From Paracoccaceae bacterium (GTDB lineage Bacteria; Pseudomonadota; Alphaproteobacteria; Rhodobacterales; Rhodobacteraceae): a stretch of DNA of 64,000 nt. The notes beneath the pieces were generated by a model. That model was given only the letters and a program-made list of their open reading frames with translations, was not told the origin of the DNA and did not search any database. The position numbers and the translations under genes are program-made. Positions 8,131 to 15,005 of the stretch are shown piece after piece. The stretch lies in contig JAKVCO010000006.1 of NCBI GenBank assembly GCA_022448245.1, positions 124,001-188,000 of the forward strand. Direction: 5' to 3'. Position 1 is the first letter of the stretch. Each line of letters opens with the position of its first letter.

Positions 8131-8683
8131 CCGGGCGCACCTCGGCCACTTCAGGGATGTAGTGTCGCAGCAGGTTCTCGATGCCCATCTTCAGCGTCAG
8201 GGTCGAGGACGGGCAGCCTGCGCACGCGCCCTGCATGTGTAGGTAAACGATGCCGTCGTCGAAGCCATAGAACGTGATGTCGCCGCCGTCTTGCGCCACG
8301 GCAGGGCGGACCCGCGTGTCGAGAAGCTCTTTAATCTGACCCACGATATGGGCGTTTTCGCCTTCAAAATCCGCGTGCCCGGAGGAGGCCTGAGCCTCGC
8401 CCGCCATGACGGGGTCACCGGACTGGAAGTGCTCCATAACGGCACCGAGGATAGCGGGCTTGATGTCGTCCCACTCGGTCGCGTCATTCTTTGTGACGGT
8501 CGCGAAGTCGTGGCCCAGAAAGACGTTGGCAACGCCATCGACCTTAAAGATGCGTGCGGCGAGCGGGGACGCTGTCGCAGCCTCGGCGCTCGGGAAATCA
8601 GCCGTGCCCGTTTCCATGACGGCCTGGCCTGGCAGGAATTTCAACGTCGCCGGGTTCGGCGTGGCTTCGGTCTGAATGAACAT
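8120..8683 (-). CDS. NifU/Nfu-type iron-sulfur cluster carrier
   Basis: A 187-aa protein with an N-terminal Nfu_N domain (MFIQTEATPNPATLKFLPG) and a C-terminal NifU-like domain with the cluster-binding C-x-x-C in GACAGCPSSTLTLK (about residues 155-168). It delivers Fe-S clusters to client enzymes. ATG 8683 is chosen because the Nfu_N domain begins there. A 15-nt palindrome matching the Irr box (8744-8760) lies about 60 nt upstream, so iron control is likely. It heads the overlapping Nfu-tsaB-rimI run. Confidence 0.92.
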   Translation of the reverse strand: MFIQTEATPNPATLKFLPGQAVMETGTADFPSAEAATASPLAARIFKVDGVANVFLGHDFATVTKNDATEWDDIKPAILGAVMEHFQSGDPVMAGEAQASSGHADFEGENAHIVGQIKELLDTRVRPAVAQDGGDITFYGFDDGIVYLHMQGACAGCPSSTLTLKMGIENLLRHYIPEVAEVRPVAV

Positions 8684-8743
8684 CGCATGTTCCCTTGGAG
8701 AGCTCTCGCCAGATATGAGCAACGGGGGGCTTGAGGTCAAGAC

Positions 8744-8760
8744 TTTAGAATGATTCTAAT
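8744..8760 (-). promoter_or_regulatory. Irr (iron control element) box upstream of Nfu gene
   Basis: The stretch TTTAGAATGATTCTAAT contains a 7+1+7 palindrome (TTAGAAT-G-ATTCTAA). It fits the published alphaproteobacterial Irr motif, TTTAGAA-N3-TTCTAAA, with only the last base differing. It lies between the luxR stop and the Nfu start, about 60 nt upstream of that start. Irr regulates iron and haem genes and acts under low iron. Confidence 0.7.
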
Positions 8761-8774
8761 CATGGATCGCTGCG

Positions 8775-9488
8775 TCAGACGACGATATATCCCTGCTGCA
8801 TCGCACGGGCCACGGCGTGGGTCGTATTCATGGCGCCGAGCTTGAAGCGTGCGCTTTCGATGTAGACGCGCAAAGTGTGCTCGGAGATCGAGAGGGAGTC
8901 CGCCACCTGCGCGCGGCTGTAGCCCACCGCGAGCAGCGTCATCGCATCAATCTCACGCGGGCTCAGCCCTTTGCGGGGGCTTTTCTCGGCGATCCCCTCG
9001 AACTCCAGCGCCTTCTGGTTGAACGTATGGGCTACCAAGATCAGTTCGCGCCGATGCTTGTCGCAGAAATCGTTCCATTCCTCGTCCGAGCAGGAGTGGT
9101 TCACAGTGAACAAAGCGAACTGGCCGTTCGGCCCGCGAATGGGGATCGAGAAGCCCTGGTTGCCGACGCCGTACTGCTGCGCTTCCTTGAAGAAGTCGCG
9201 AGCGGATTTGGACGACCAATCGAGGCGTTTCCAATCAACTGGGTGGAAGCGGGTGTAGCAACCGATGACCACTGGATCGACGCGGAGGTATTCACGCTCC
9301 AGATAGAGATCGCGCCATTCATCGCTATAGGTGCCGCAGCCGTACTGCTCACCTTTCGACGAAACCCAATGATAAATGATGTGGTCTACGCTGTACCAAT
9401 CGCGAAGCGCGACGGAGCGCTCTTGGAGGTCTTCAAGAGTTTGCGCCCGTTCGAGCTTTTCTAAAAAGTGTTCCCGCAGCTGGTCCAT
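8775..9488 (-). CDS. LuxR family transcriptional regulator with autoinducer-binding domain
   Basis: A 237-aa regulator. Residues about 15-160 resemble the acyl-homoserine-lactone-binding domain (WYSVDHIIYHW, the aspartate in RVDPVVIG and the tryptophan in FHPVDW align with pocket residues). Residues about 175-235 form the GerE/LuxR HTH (GLSPREIDAMTLLAVGYS, then ISEHTLRVYIESARFKLGA). No luxI lies in the window, so it may be a LuxR solo or work with a distant synthase. The gene overlaps a 72-aa gene upstream by 56 nt, and a CtrA site lies in front of both. Confidence 0.9.
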   Translation of the reverse strand: MDQLREHFLEKLERAQTLEDLQERSVALRDWYSVDHIIYHWVSSKGEQYGCGTYSDEWRDLYLEREYLRVDPVVIGCYTRFHPVDWKRLDWSSKSARDFFKEAQQYGVGNQGFSIPIRGPNGQFALFTVNHSCSDEEWNDFCDKHRRELILVAHTFNQKALEFEGIAEKSPRKGLSPREIDAMTLLAVGYSRAQVADSLSISEHTLRVYIESARFKLGAMNTTHAVARAMQQGYIVV

Positions 9489-9651
9489 TTCCGTCGATAA
9501 CCCTCAAACGTTCACGCCGTTGGACATCAGCCACGTCGGCCGCGGCCACCTCGAGCGTGTCATCCAACTGGCGTGCCAAACGCGGCAGGTCATTCTTGGA
9601 CGCAAATGCGCGTAGATCTCCGAGTACGTCGATAATCCAATTATTGTTCAC
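9433..9651 (-). CDS. 72-aa protein overlapping the luxR-type gene
   Basis: A small acidic protein beginning NNNWIIDVLGDLRAFASKNDL, followed by LARQLDDTLEVAAADV and a basic tail. It starts with GTG at 9651, with GAGG six bases upstream. Its end overlaps the luxR start by 56 nt, so the two are cotranscribed and probably coupled. I recall similar short genes in front of LuxR-type regulators in other Rhodobacteraceae, but no function. The predicted fold is helical. It could modulate the regulator; that is inference. Confidence 0.7.
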   Translation of the reverse strand: MNNNWIIDVLGDLRAFASKNDLPRLARQLDDTLEVAAADVADVQRRERLRVIDGNGPAAGTLFRKARTGANS

Positions 9652-9670
9652 AGCAGCCTCGTTAGGGAAA

Positions 9671-9698
9671 GTTAACAGAAGGTTAATACAAGACTAAC
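9671..9698 (-). promoter_or_regulatory. CtrA binding site (TTAA-N7-TTAAC) with extra half-site
   Basis: Read on the minus strand the sequence is TTAACCTTCTGTTAAC, an exact match to the CtrA consensus TTAA-N7-TTAAC, ending about 20 nt before the GTG of the 72-aa gene. A further CTAA lies one 11-bp step away on the plus strand (9694-9697), giving three phased half-sites. CtrA links motility, gene transfer agents and quorum sensing in Rhodobacteraceae. Confidence 0.7.
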
Positions 9699-9922
9699 AT
9701 TTTAGGTAAATCCGTCGAACTCCCTCATTTTTTCTCCCCCAAAACGGTGAAGTGCGAATTCGTTAACTGCCTGAACAGGCTGGATTGGGGGAAATTCCCT
9801 CAAAAAAGCATGACTTTTGCGGGAACCAACTGCACGCCCATGCGTTATACGGCGGCATTTTTTTGGCCCTTTCGCCGCAACCTTTTGCCACCCTCAAGTG
9901 ATTCTACCGCCTCGAACGATAA

Positions 9923-9942
9923 CGGGCGCCCGAAGGCGCCCG
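9923..9942 (-). terminator. Terminator-like hairpin after ccr
   Basis: A perfect 8-bp stem, CGGGCGCC with GGCGCCCG, around a 4-nt loop, 25 nt beyond the ccr stop. There is no strong U-run on the minus strand, so termination efficiency is uncertain. Confidence 0.55.
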
Positions 9943-9966
9943 CTCATAAGACCGTTTCAGGCCGTT

Positions 9967-11256
9967 TTAGCTATTGCCAGCCTCGAGCACATCCTCCAGC
10001 GTGCGCAGCCCGGTCGCCGGTGCTTGCACGAGGGCCGACATGTTGCCGGGCTTATGCTCGTTGTTCATCATCTTGATATGCGCGTCGGGGATTTGATCCC
10101 ACGGGAACACCTCAGACATGCAGGGATCCAGGCGACGCTCCACCATCAGCTTGTTGGCCGCGCTGGCCTGCTTGAGGTGCGCGAAGTGCGACCCCTGAAG
10201 GCGCTTCTGGTGCATCCACATGTAGCGCACGTCGAAGGTCAGGTTGTAGCCGGTCGTACCCGCACAGATCACGACCATGCCGCCCTTCTTACAGACGAAG
10301 GTTGAGACCGGGAACGTGCTCTCGCCGGGGTGTTCAAACACCATGTCGACATTGTTGCCCTTGCCGGTGATGTCCCAGATCGCCTTGCCGAACTTGCGCG
10401 CTTCCTTGAACCACTCCGCGTATTCCGGCGTGTTCACCTTGGGCAGCTGCCCCCAGCAGTTGAAGTCGCGGCGGTTGATGACGCCCTTAGCGCCGAGCGA
10501 CATCACGAAGTCGCGCTTGCTTTCGTCCGAGATCACGCCGATCGCGTTGGCGCCTGCCGTGTTGATCAGCTGGATCGCGTAGGAGCCGAGGCCGCCCGAG
10601 GCGCCCCAAACCAGGACGTTCTGGCCCGGCTTCAGGTCATGCGGCTCGTGGCCGAACAGCATCCGGTATGCCGTGGCGAGCGTCAGCGTGTAGCACGCCG
10701 CCTCTTCCCAGGTCAGGTGCTTTGGGCGCGGCATCAATTGCTGCGCTTGCACATTGGTAAATTGAGCGAAAGAGCCGTCCGGGGTCTCGTATCCCCAGAT
10801 GCGCTGGCTGGTGGAATACATCGGATCGCCACCGTTACATTCCTCGTCGTCGCCATCGTCCTGGTTGCAGTGGATCACGACTTCATCGCCCACCTTCCAA
10901 CGCTTCACCTTGTCGCCGACGGCCCACACGATGCCAGACGCGTCCGAGCCTGCGATGTGGTAGGGCTGACCATGGCCATCAAAGGGTGAAATCGGCGTGC
11001 CGAGACCGGCCCACACCCCATTATAGTTGACGCCAGCGGCCATCACGAGGACGAGCACTTCGTTGCTGTCGAGCTGCGGAACATCAACCACTTCAACCTG
11101 CATCGCGTTGTCCGGCGTACCGTGACGCTCGCGCCGAATGGCCCACGCATACATCTGCTTGGGCACGTAGCCCATGGGCGGCATTTCCCCTACCTCATAG
11201 AGATCCTTTTCAGGGGCGTCGTAGGTGAAGACGGTCTCCTGGGCGTCAAGTGCCAT
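9967..11256 (-). CDS. ccr: Crotonyl-CoA carboxylase/reductase
   Basis: A 429-aa medium-chain dehydrogenase/reductase closely matching Rhodobacter Ccr along its length. Landmarks are YHIAGSDASGIVWAVGDKVKRW, VVIHCNQDDGDDEECNGGDP, the NADPH-binding VLVWGASGGLGSYAIQL and WMHQKRLQGSHFA. It reductively carboxylates crotonyl-CoA to ethylmalonyl-CoA, the key step of the ethylmalonyl-CoA pathway for acetyl-CoA assimilation. I chose ATG 11256 because GAGGAA is then well spaced; an ATG two codons upstream (11262) is possible. A perfect inverted repeat lies about 50-85 nt upstream. ecm is nearby at 12986. Confidence 0.97.
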   Translation of the reverse strand: MALDAQETVFTYDAPEKDLYEVGEMPPMGYVPKQMYAWAIRRERHGTPDNAMQVEVVDVPQLDSNEVLVLVMAAGVNYNGVWAGLGTPISPFDGHGQPYHIAGSDASGIVWAVGDKVKRWKVGDEVVIHCNQDDGDDEECNGGDPMYSTSQRIWGYETPDGSFAQFTNVQAQQLMPRPKHLTWEEAACYTLTLATAYRMLFGHEPHDLKPGQNVLVWGASGGLGSYAIQLINTAGANAIGVISDESKRDFVMSLGAKGVINRRDFNCWGQLPKVNTPEYAEWFKEARKFGKAIWDITGKGNNVDMVFEHPGESTFPVSTFVCKKGGMVVICAGTTGYNLTFDVRYMWMHQKRLQGSHFAHLKQASAANKLMVERRLDPCMSEVFPWDQIPDAHIKMMNNEHKPGNMSALVQAPATGLRTLEDVLEAGNS

Positions 11257-11303
11257 GGTCATGTTCCTCGCTTTCTGCTGCAGCGCAGAATCGCTGCGCC
11301 GTT

Positions 11304-11340
11304 AGTTGCGATTTAGCGCCCGCAGCGCAACATCGCAACT
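11304..11340 (-). promoter_or_regulatory. Inverted repeat upstream of ccr (candidate operator)
   Basis: AGTTGCGAT (11304-11312) and its exact complement ATCGCAACT (11332-11340) are separated by 19 nt in the short gap between the plsB-like stop and ccr. A smaller repeat, GCAGCG/CGCTGC, lies at 11280-11297. The position suits an operator for a ccr regulator of the CcrR/RamB kind, but I cannot assign the protein. Confidence 0.5.
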
Positions 11341-11366
11341 CTTGAAAGCAAATAATTGAAATTTTA

Positions 11367-12698
11367 TTACTCTGTTGCCGCTTCCTGCTCTTCGGCAAAC
11401 GGGCTGACAGAGCTCGCGTAGAACGAAAGCACAGCCGTCTCTTCAGGATTGGCCCGCCAGACATCCTCCGAGGCTTCAATAATCTCACGTTGTTTCATGT
11501 TTGATAACGCGGCATCGATTGTGGTCTCGACAGCGGTGCCGAATACTTCTTCACCGCGGGCAACAAGCTCTTCTCGGCTGGCAGGCGCTGTCAGCAGTTC
11601 CTGTGCCACGAAGGGCACGCCGAGCACGGGCATCGTTTCGCCAATCGCGCGCATCAAATCCTCAGAGATCTCTTCGAGCGAGACCGTGTCGGCGTATGAG
11701 GCCATCTCGATAGGCTCGCCATAGATCACGGCTGCCGTGCCAAAACGCAGGAACTTGCCTCGTATGCGCAGCCAGATCTTGTTTAGCACCCAGCCCCCCA
11801 CCACCGAGATGCGCGCCCCGAACCGGCGGTCACCGCGCTTACCCGCCGCAATGAGAACGCGGTCCTCAAGAACGCGGTCATAGTTGATCGCCACCGGCAC
11901 GAAAACGACACTGGCGCCGCCTTCTCGATGGGTCTGAGCGGCATAGCTCAACAGCCCCATCTTGGGCTTGGCCAAGCGGCCATCGAGGCTCAGCCCCCCT
12001 TCCGGGAAAATCGCCTGCGTCACACCCGAGCGCGTGGCCATGTCGACATAGCGCGCCAGCACCGCGCGATAGAGTGCACCGCGCAAACGGCGGCGGATGA
12101 AGTACCCGCCCATCATCCGGATCAGCCGTGAAATCGGCCAAACGCGAGCCCATTCGCCCACGGCATAGCTCAGCGCGCTCTCTTCGCCGGCGAGATAGGT
12201 AACGAGAACATAGTCCATGTTTGAGCGGTGGTTCATGACGAAGATCACCGTCGAGTCTTCTGGCAAAGCCGCAATGATCTCTCGGTTCGTCTCACCCGTC
12301 CGCACGTCATAGAGCATCGTCGCCAACCAGCGCGCCAAGCGGATGCCGATGCTGAAATAGGTCAGCGCTGAGAACGACGGAACGATCTCTTGCGCGTAGC
12401 GTCGCGCATCCTCAAAGGCCACATCTTCACGCAGCCCGCGCTCCTTGGCATGGGCCACCACTGCTTCGGTCACGATGGGATCATAGATTAGACGCTGGAT
12501 CGTGTCGTAGCGCCGCGCCAGCTTGAAAGGCTCAATCGGGCGCGCCAGCCGCTTGTTGAGCTCGGTGACCAAACGCTCCGCCCGGCGCCGAAAGAACCAA
12601 CGGACCGACGGAAACAGAAAGTGCGAGGCAAACGTGACGCCCGCGAAAATCAAGATCAGCCCAAAGAGCCAAATCGGCAGTGAAATCGTGCCACCCAT
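11367..12698 (-). CDS. Glycerol-3-phosphate acyltransferase (PlsB-like)
   Basis: A 443-aa acyltransferase with one N-terminal membrane segment (LPIWLFGLILIFAGVTFASH). It has the catalytic H-x4-D motif in FVMNHRSNMDYVLV (about residues 155-168) and the substrate block IFPEGGLSLDGRLAKPKMGLL about 100 residues later, the PlsB/PlsC arrangement. It would acylate the sn-1 position of glycerol-3-phosphate at the inner membrane. The ATG at 12698 has GAGGG upstream; the open frame extends 80 codons further, but those residues look non-coding. It lies between ccr and ecm, on the ccr strand. Confidence 0.85.
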   Translation of the reverse strand: MGGTISLPIWLFGLILIFAGVTFASHFLFPSVRWFFRRRAERLVTELNKRLARPIEPFKLARRYDTIQRLIYDPIVTEAVVAHAKERGLREDVAFEDARRYAQEIVPSFSALTYFSIGIRLARWLATMLYDVRTGETNREIIAALPEDSTVIFVMNHRSNMDYVLVTYLAGEESALSYAVGEWARVWPISRLIRMMGGYFIRRRLRGALYRAVLARYVDMATRSGVTQAIFPEGGLSLDGRLAKPKMGLLSYAAQTHREGGASVVFVPVAINYDRVLEDRVLIAAGKRGDRRFGARISVVGGWVLNKIWLRIRGKFLRFGTAAVIYGEPIEMASYADTVSLEEISEDLMRAIGETMPVLGVPFVAQELLTAPASREELVARGEEVFGTAVETTIDAALSNMKQREIIEASEDVWRANPEETAVLSFYASSVSPFAEEQEAATE

Positions 12699-12911
12699 GC
12701 CCTCTATGTCGCGCGTCGCACCCGTCCGTACAATGGTGACCTTCGAGATCGCCCACAGGCGTGGCTTTTGAGACAACGTGGTCCTGCAACTAGGGTGCCG
12801 CCGTTCGCACCAAGCACAATACCGGGTCGGTGGGCGGGCGCCTTTTGCGCAGCAAAACAGTCCCGCCACCGGCCCCCACTTCAGAAACGTGTCATGCCGC
12901 AGTGCAGCGCG

Positions 12912-12941
12912 TTGACATTGCCATAATGTTTCGCGCATAAG
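12912..12941 (+). promoter_or_regulatory. Candidate sigma-70 promoter for ecm
   Basis: TTGACA at 12912-12917 and CATAAG at 12936-12941, spaced 18 nt, lie about 45 nt upstream of the ecm start in the region divergent from the plsB-like gene. The -10 element is a weak match. Confidence 0.4.
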
Positions 12942-12985
12942 CTTTCCTGAGCAAGAATGTTACCCAGTCGAGTCGCGAGCCAACC

Positions 12986-14959
12986 ATGACGCAATCCGAG
13001 AAGCCCTCCAAAGATCGCCCCTGGATGTTCCGCACCTATGCAGGTCACTCCACGGCGAAAGCATCTAATGCGCTCTACCGTGGGAACCTCGCCAAAGGAC
13101 AAACGGGCCTTTCGGTCGCCTTCGATCTGCCCACACAAACAGGCTACAACAGCGACCACGAGCTATCGCGCGGCGAAGTGGGCAAAGTCGGCGTGCCGGT
13201 CAGCCACCTGGGCGACATGCGCACCCTTTTTGATGACATTCCACTTGAGCAGATGAACACGTCCATGACGATAAACGCCACGGCGCCTTGGCTGCTCGCG
13301 CTCTACATCGCCGTGGCCGAAGAACAGGGCGCCGACGTCACCAAGCTTCAGGGCACCGTCCAGAACGATATCGTGAAAGAATACCTCTCGCGCGGCACCT
13401 ACGTCTGCCCACCGAAGCCCTCCATGCGCATGATCACCGACGTGGCCGCCTACACGCGCGAGCATCTGCCCAAATGGAATCCGATGAACGTCTGTTCCTA
13501 CCACTTACAGGAGGCCGGGGCGACGCCGGAGCAGGAGCTTGCCTTCGCGCTCGCCACCGCAACAGCCGTGCTGGACGATCTTAAAGACAAGGTCCCCAAC
13601 GAACATTTCCCCGCCATGGTGGGCCGCATCTCCTTCTTCGTGAACGCAGGCATCCGCTTCGTGACCGAGATGTGCAAAATGCGCGCCTTCGTGGACCTCT
13701 GGGACGAAATCTGCCGCGATCGCTACGGCGTCGAAGACCCGAAGTTCCGCCGCTTCCGCTACGGCGTGCAGGTGAACTCGCTCGGCCTCACCGAACAGCA
13801 GCCCGAAAACAACGTCTACCGCATCCTGATCGAGATGTTGGCCGTGACCCTCTCGAAGAAAGCACGCGCACGCGCCGTGCAGCTGCCTGCCTGGAACGAA
13901 GCACTTGGCCTGCCCCGCCCTTGGGACCAGCAATGGTCGCTTCGCATGCAGCAGATCCTCGCGCTTGAGACGGACTTGCTGGAATATCCAGACCTTTTTG
14001 ACGGCAACCCAGCTGTCGATGCCAAGGTCGCCCAGCTCAAGGAAGGCGCCCGTGCCGAGCTTGCCCAAATCGACGCCATGGGCGGCGCGGTCAACGCGAT
14101 CGAATACATGAAGTCCCGCCTGGTCGAGGCGAATTCCGACCGCATTCAGGGCATCGAGGGCGGTGACACGACGGTCGTCGGCGTCAACAAGTATCAAGCA
14201 GGCGAACCCTCGCCGCTGACCGCTGGCGACGACGCGATCATGGTCGTGGATCCGGCGGTGGAAGCAGAGCAAATCGTACGCCTGAACGCTTGGAAAGCCC
14301 AGCGCGATGGCGTGGCGGTGAAGGCAGCGCTGACGGAACTGCGCGAAGCCGCGCGCAATGGCACCAACATCATGCCAGCCTCCATCGAGGCCGCGAAGGT
14401 GGGCGTGACCACTGGCGAATGGGGCGATGTGGTGCGTCAGGCCTTCGGGCAATACCGCGGCCCAACCGGCGTTTCAGCCAACCCGTCGAACCGCACCGAA
14501 GGGCTCGACGAAATCCGCGATGCGGTGGCCGCAACGTCTCAGCAGCTTGGCCGCAAACTCAAGTTCATGATGGGCAAGCCCGGCCTCGATGGCCACTCCA
14601 ACGGCGCCGAACAGATCGCCGCACGTGCTCGCGACTGCGGAATGGACATCGCCTATGAAGGCATCCGTCTGACACCCGCCGAGATCGTAGAGGCTGCCCA
14701 GACCGAAACGCCTCATGTGATTGGCCTGTCGATCCTCTCAGGCTCGCACATTCCCATCGTCGAAGACCTGATGCGGCGCTTCCGCGATGAAGCCATTGCG
14801 ATCCCCGTGGTCGTGGGCGGGATTATCCCGGATGACGATGCGGAGAGGTTGCGCGCGATGGGCGTTTCGAAAGTCTACACGCCCAAGGACTTCGAGCTGA
14901 ACCGGATCATGTTCGACATCGTCGAATTGGCGCTCCCGCACGAGATTGCCGCGGAGTAA
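12986..14959 (+). CDS. ecm: Ethylmalonyl-CoA mutase
   Basis: A 657-aa coenzyme-B12-dependent mutase. The N-terminal TIM-barrel part carries RTYAGHSTAKASNALYRGNLAKGQTGLSVAF (residues about 16-46), and the C-terminal B12 domain has the base-off/His-on motif in KPGLDGHSNGAEQIA and SGSHIPIVEDLMRRF. Length and N-terminus fit Ecm rather than methylmalonyl-CoA mutase. It converts (2R)-ethylmalonyl-CoA to methylsuccinyl-CoA, the step after Ccr and an epimerase. The divergent placement of ccr and ecm around the plsB-like gene supports the assignment. Confidence 0.95.
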   Translation: MTQSEKPSKDRPWMFRTYAGHSTAKASNALYRGNLAKGQTGLSVAFDLPTQTGYNSDHELSRGEVGKVGVPVSHLGDMRTLFDDIPLEQMNTSMTINATAPWLLALYIAVAEEQGADVTKLQGTVQNDIVKEYLSRGTYVCPPKPSMRMITDVAAYTREHLPKWNPMNVCSYHLQEAGATPEQELAFALATATAVLDDLKDKVPNEHFPAMVGRISFFVNAGIRFVTEMCKMRAFVDLWDEICRDRYGVEDPKFRRFRYGVQVNSLGLTEQQPENNVYRILIEMLAVTLSKKARARAVQLPAWNEALGLPRPWDQQWSLRMQQILALETDLLEYPDLFDGNPAVDAKVAQLKEGARAELAQIDAMGGAVNAIEYMKSRLVEANSDRIQGIEGGDTTVVGVNKYQAGEPSPLTAGDDAIMVVDPAVEAEQIVRLNAWKAQRDGVAVKAALTELREAARNGTNIMPASIEAAKVGVTTGEWGDVVRQAFGQYRGPTGVSANPSNRTEGLDEIRDAVAATSQQLGRKLKFMMGKPGLDGHSNGAEQIAARARDCGMDIAYEGIRLTPAEIVEAAQTETPHVIGLSILSGSHIPIVEDLMRRFRDEAIAIPVVVGGIIPDDDAERLRAMGVSKVYTPKDFELNRIMFDIVELALPHEIAAE

Positions 14960-15005
14960 CCGGCGGTTAAGACGGTGCTGCTAGTGTCCCCGGAGCGATC
15001 TGGGG

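Larger units (their letters stand above)
9652..9966. other. 315-bp intergenic region between luxR locus and ccr
   Basis: AT-richer than its surroundings. It holds the promoter side of the 72-aa/luxR operon, including the CtrA site at 9671-9698, and at the other end the ccr terminator hairpin (9923-9942). I see no convincing gene or RNA gene in between. Confidence 0.6.
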
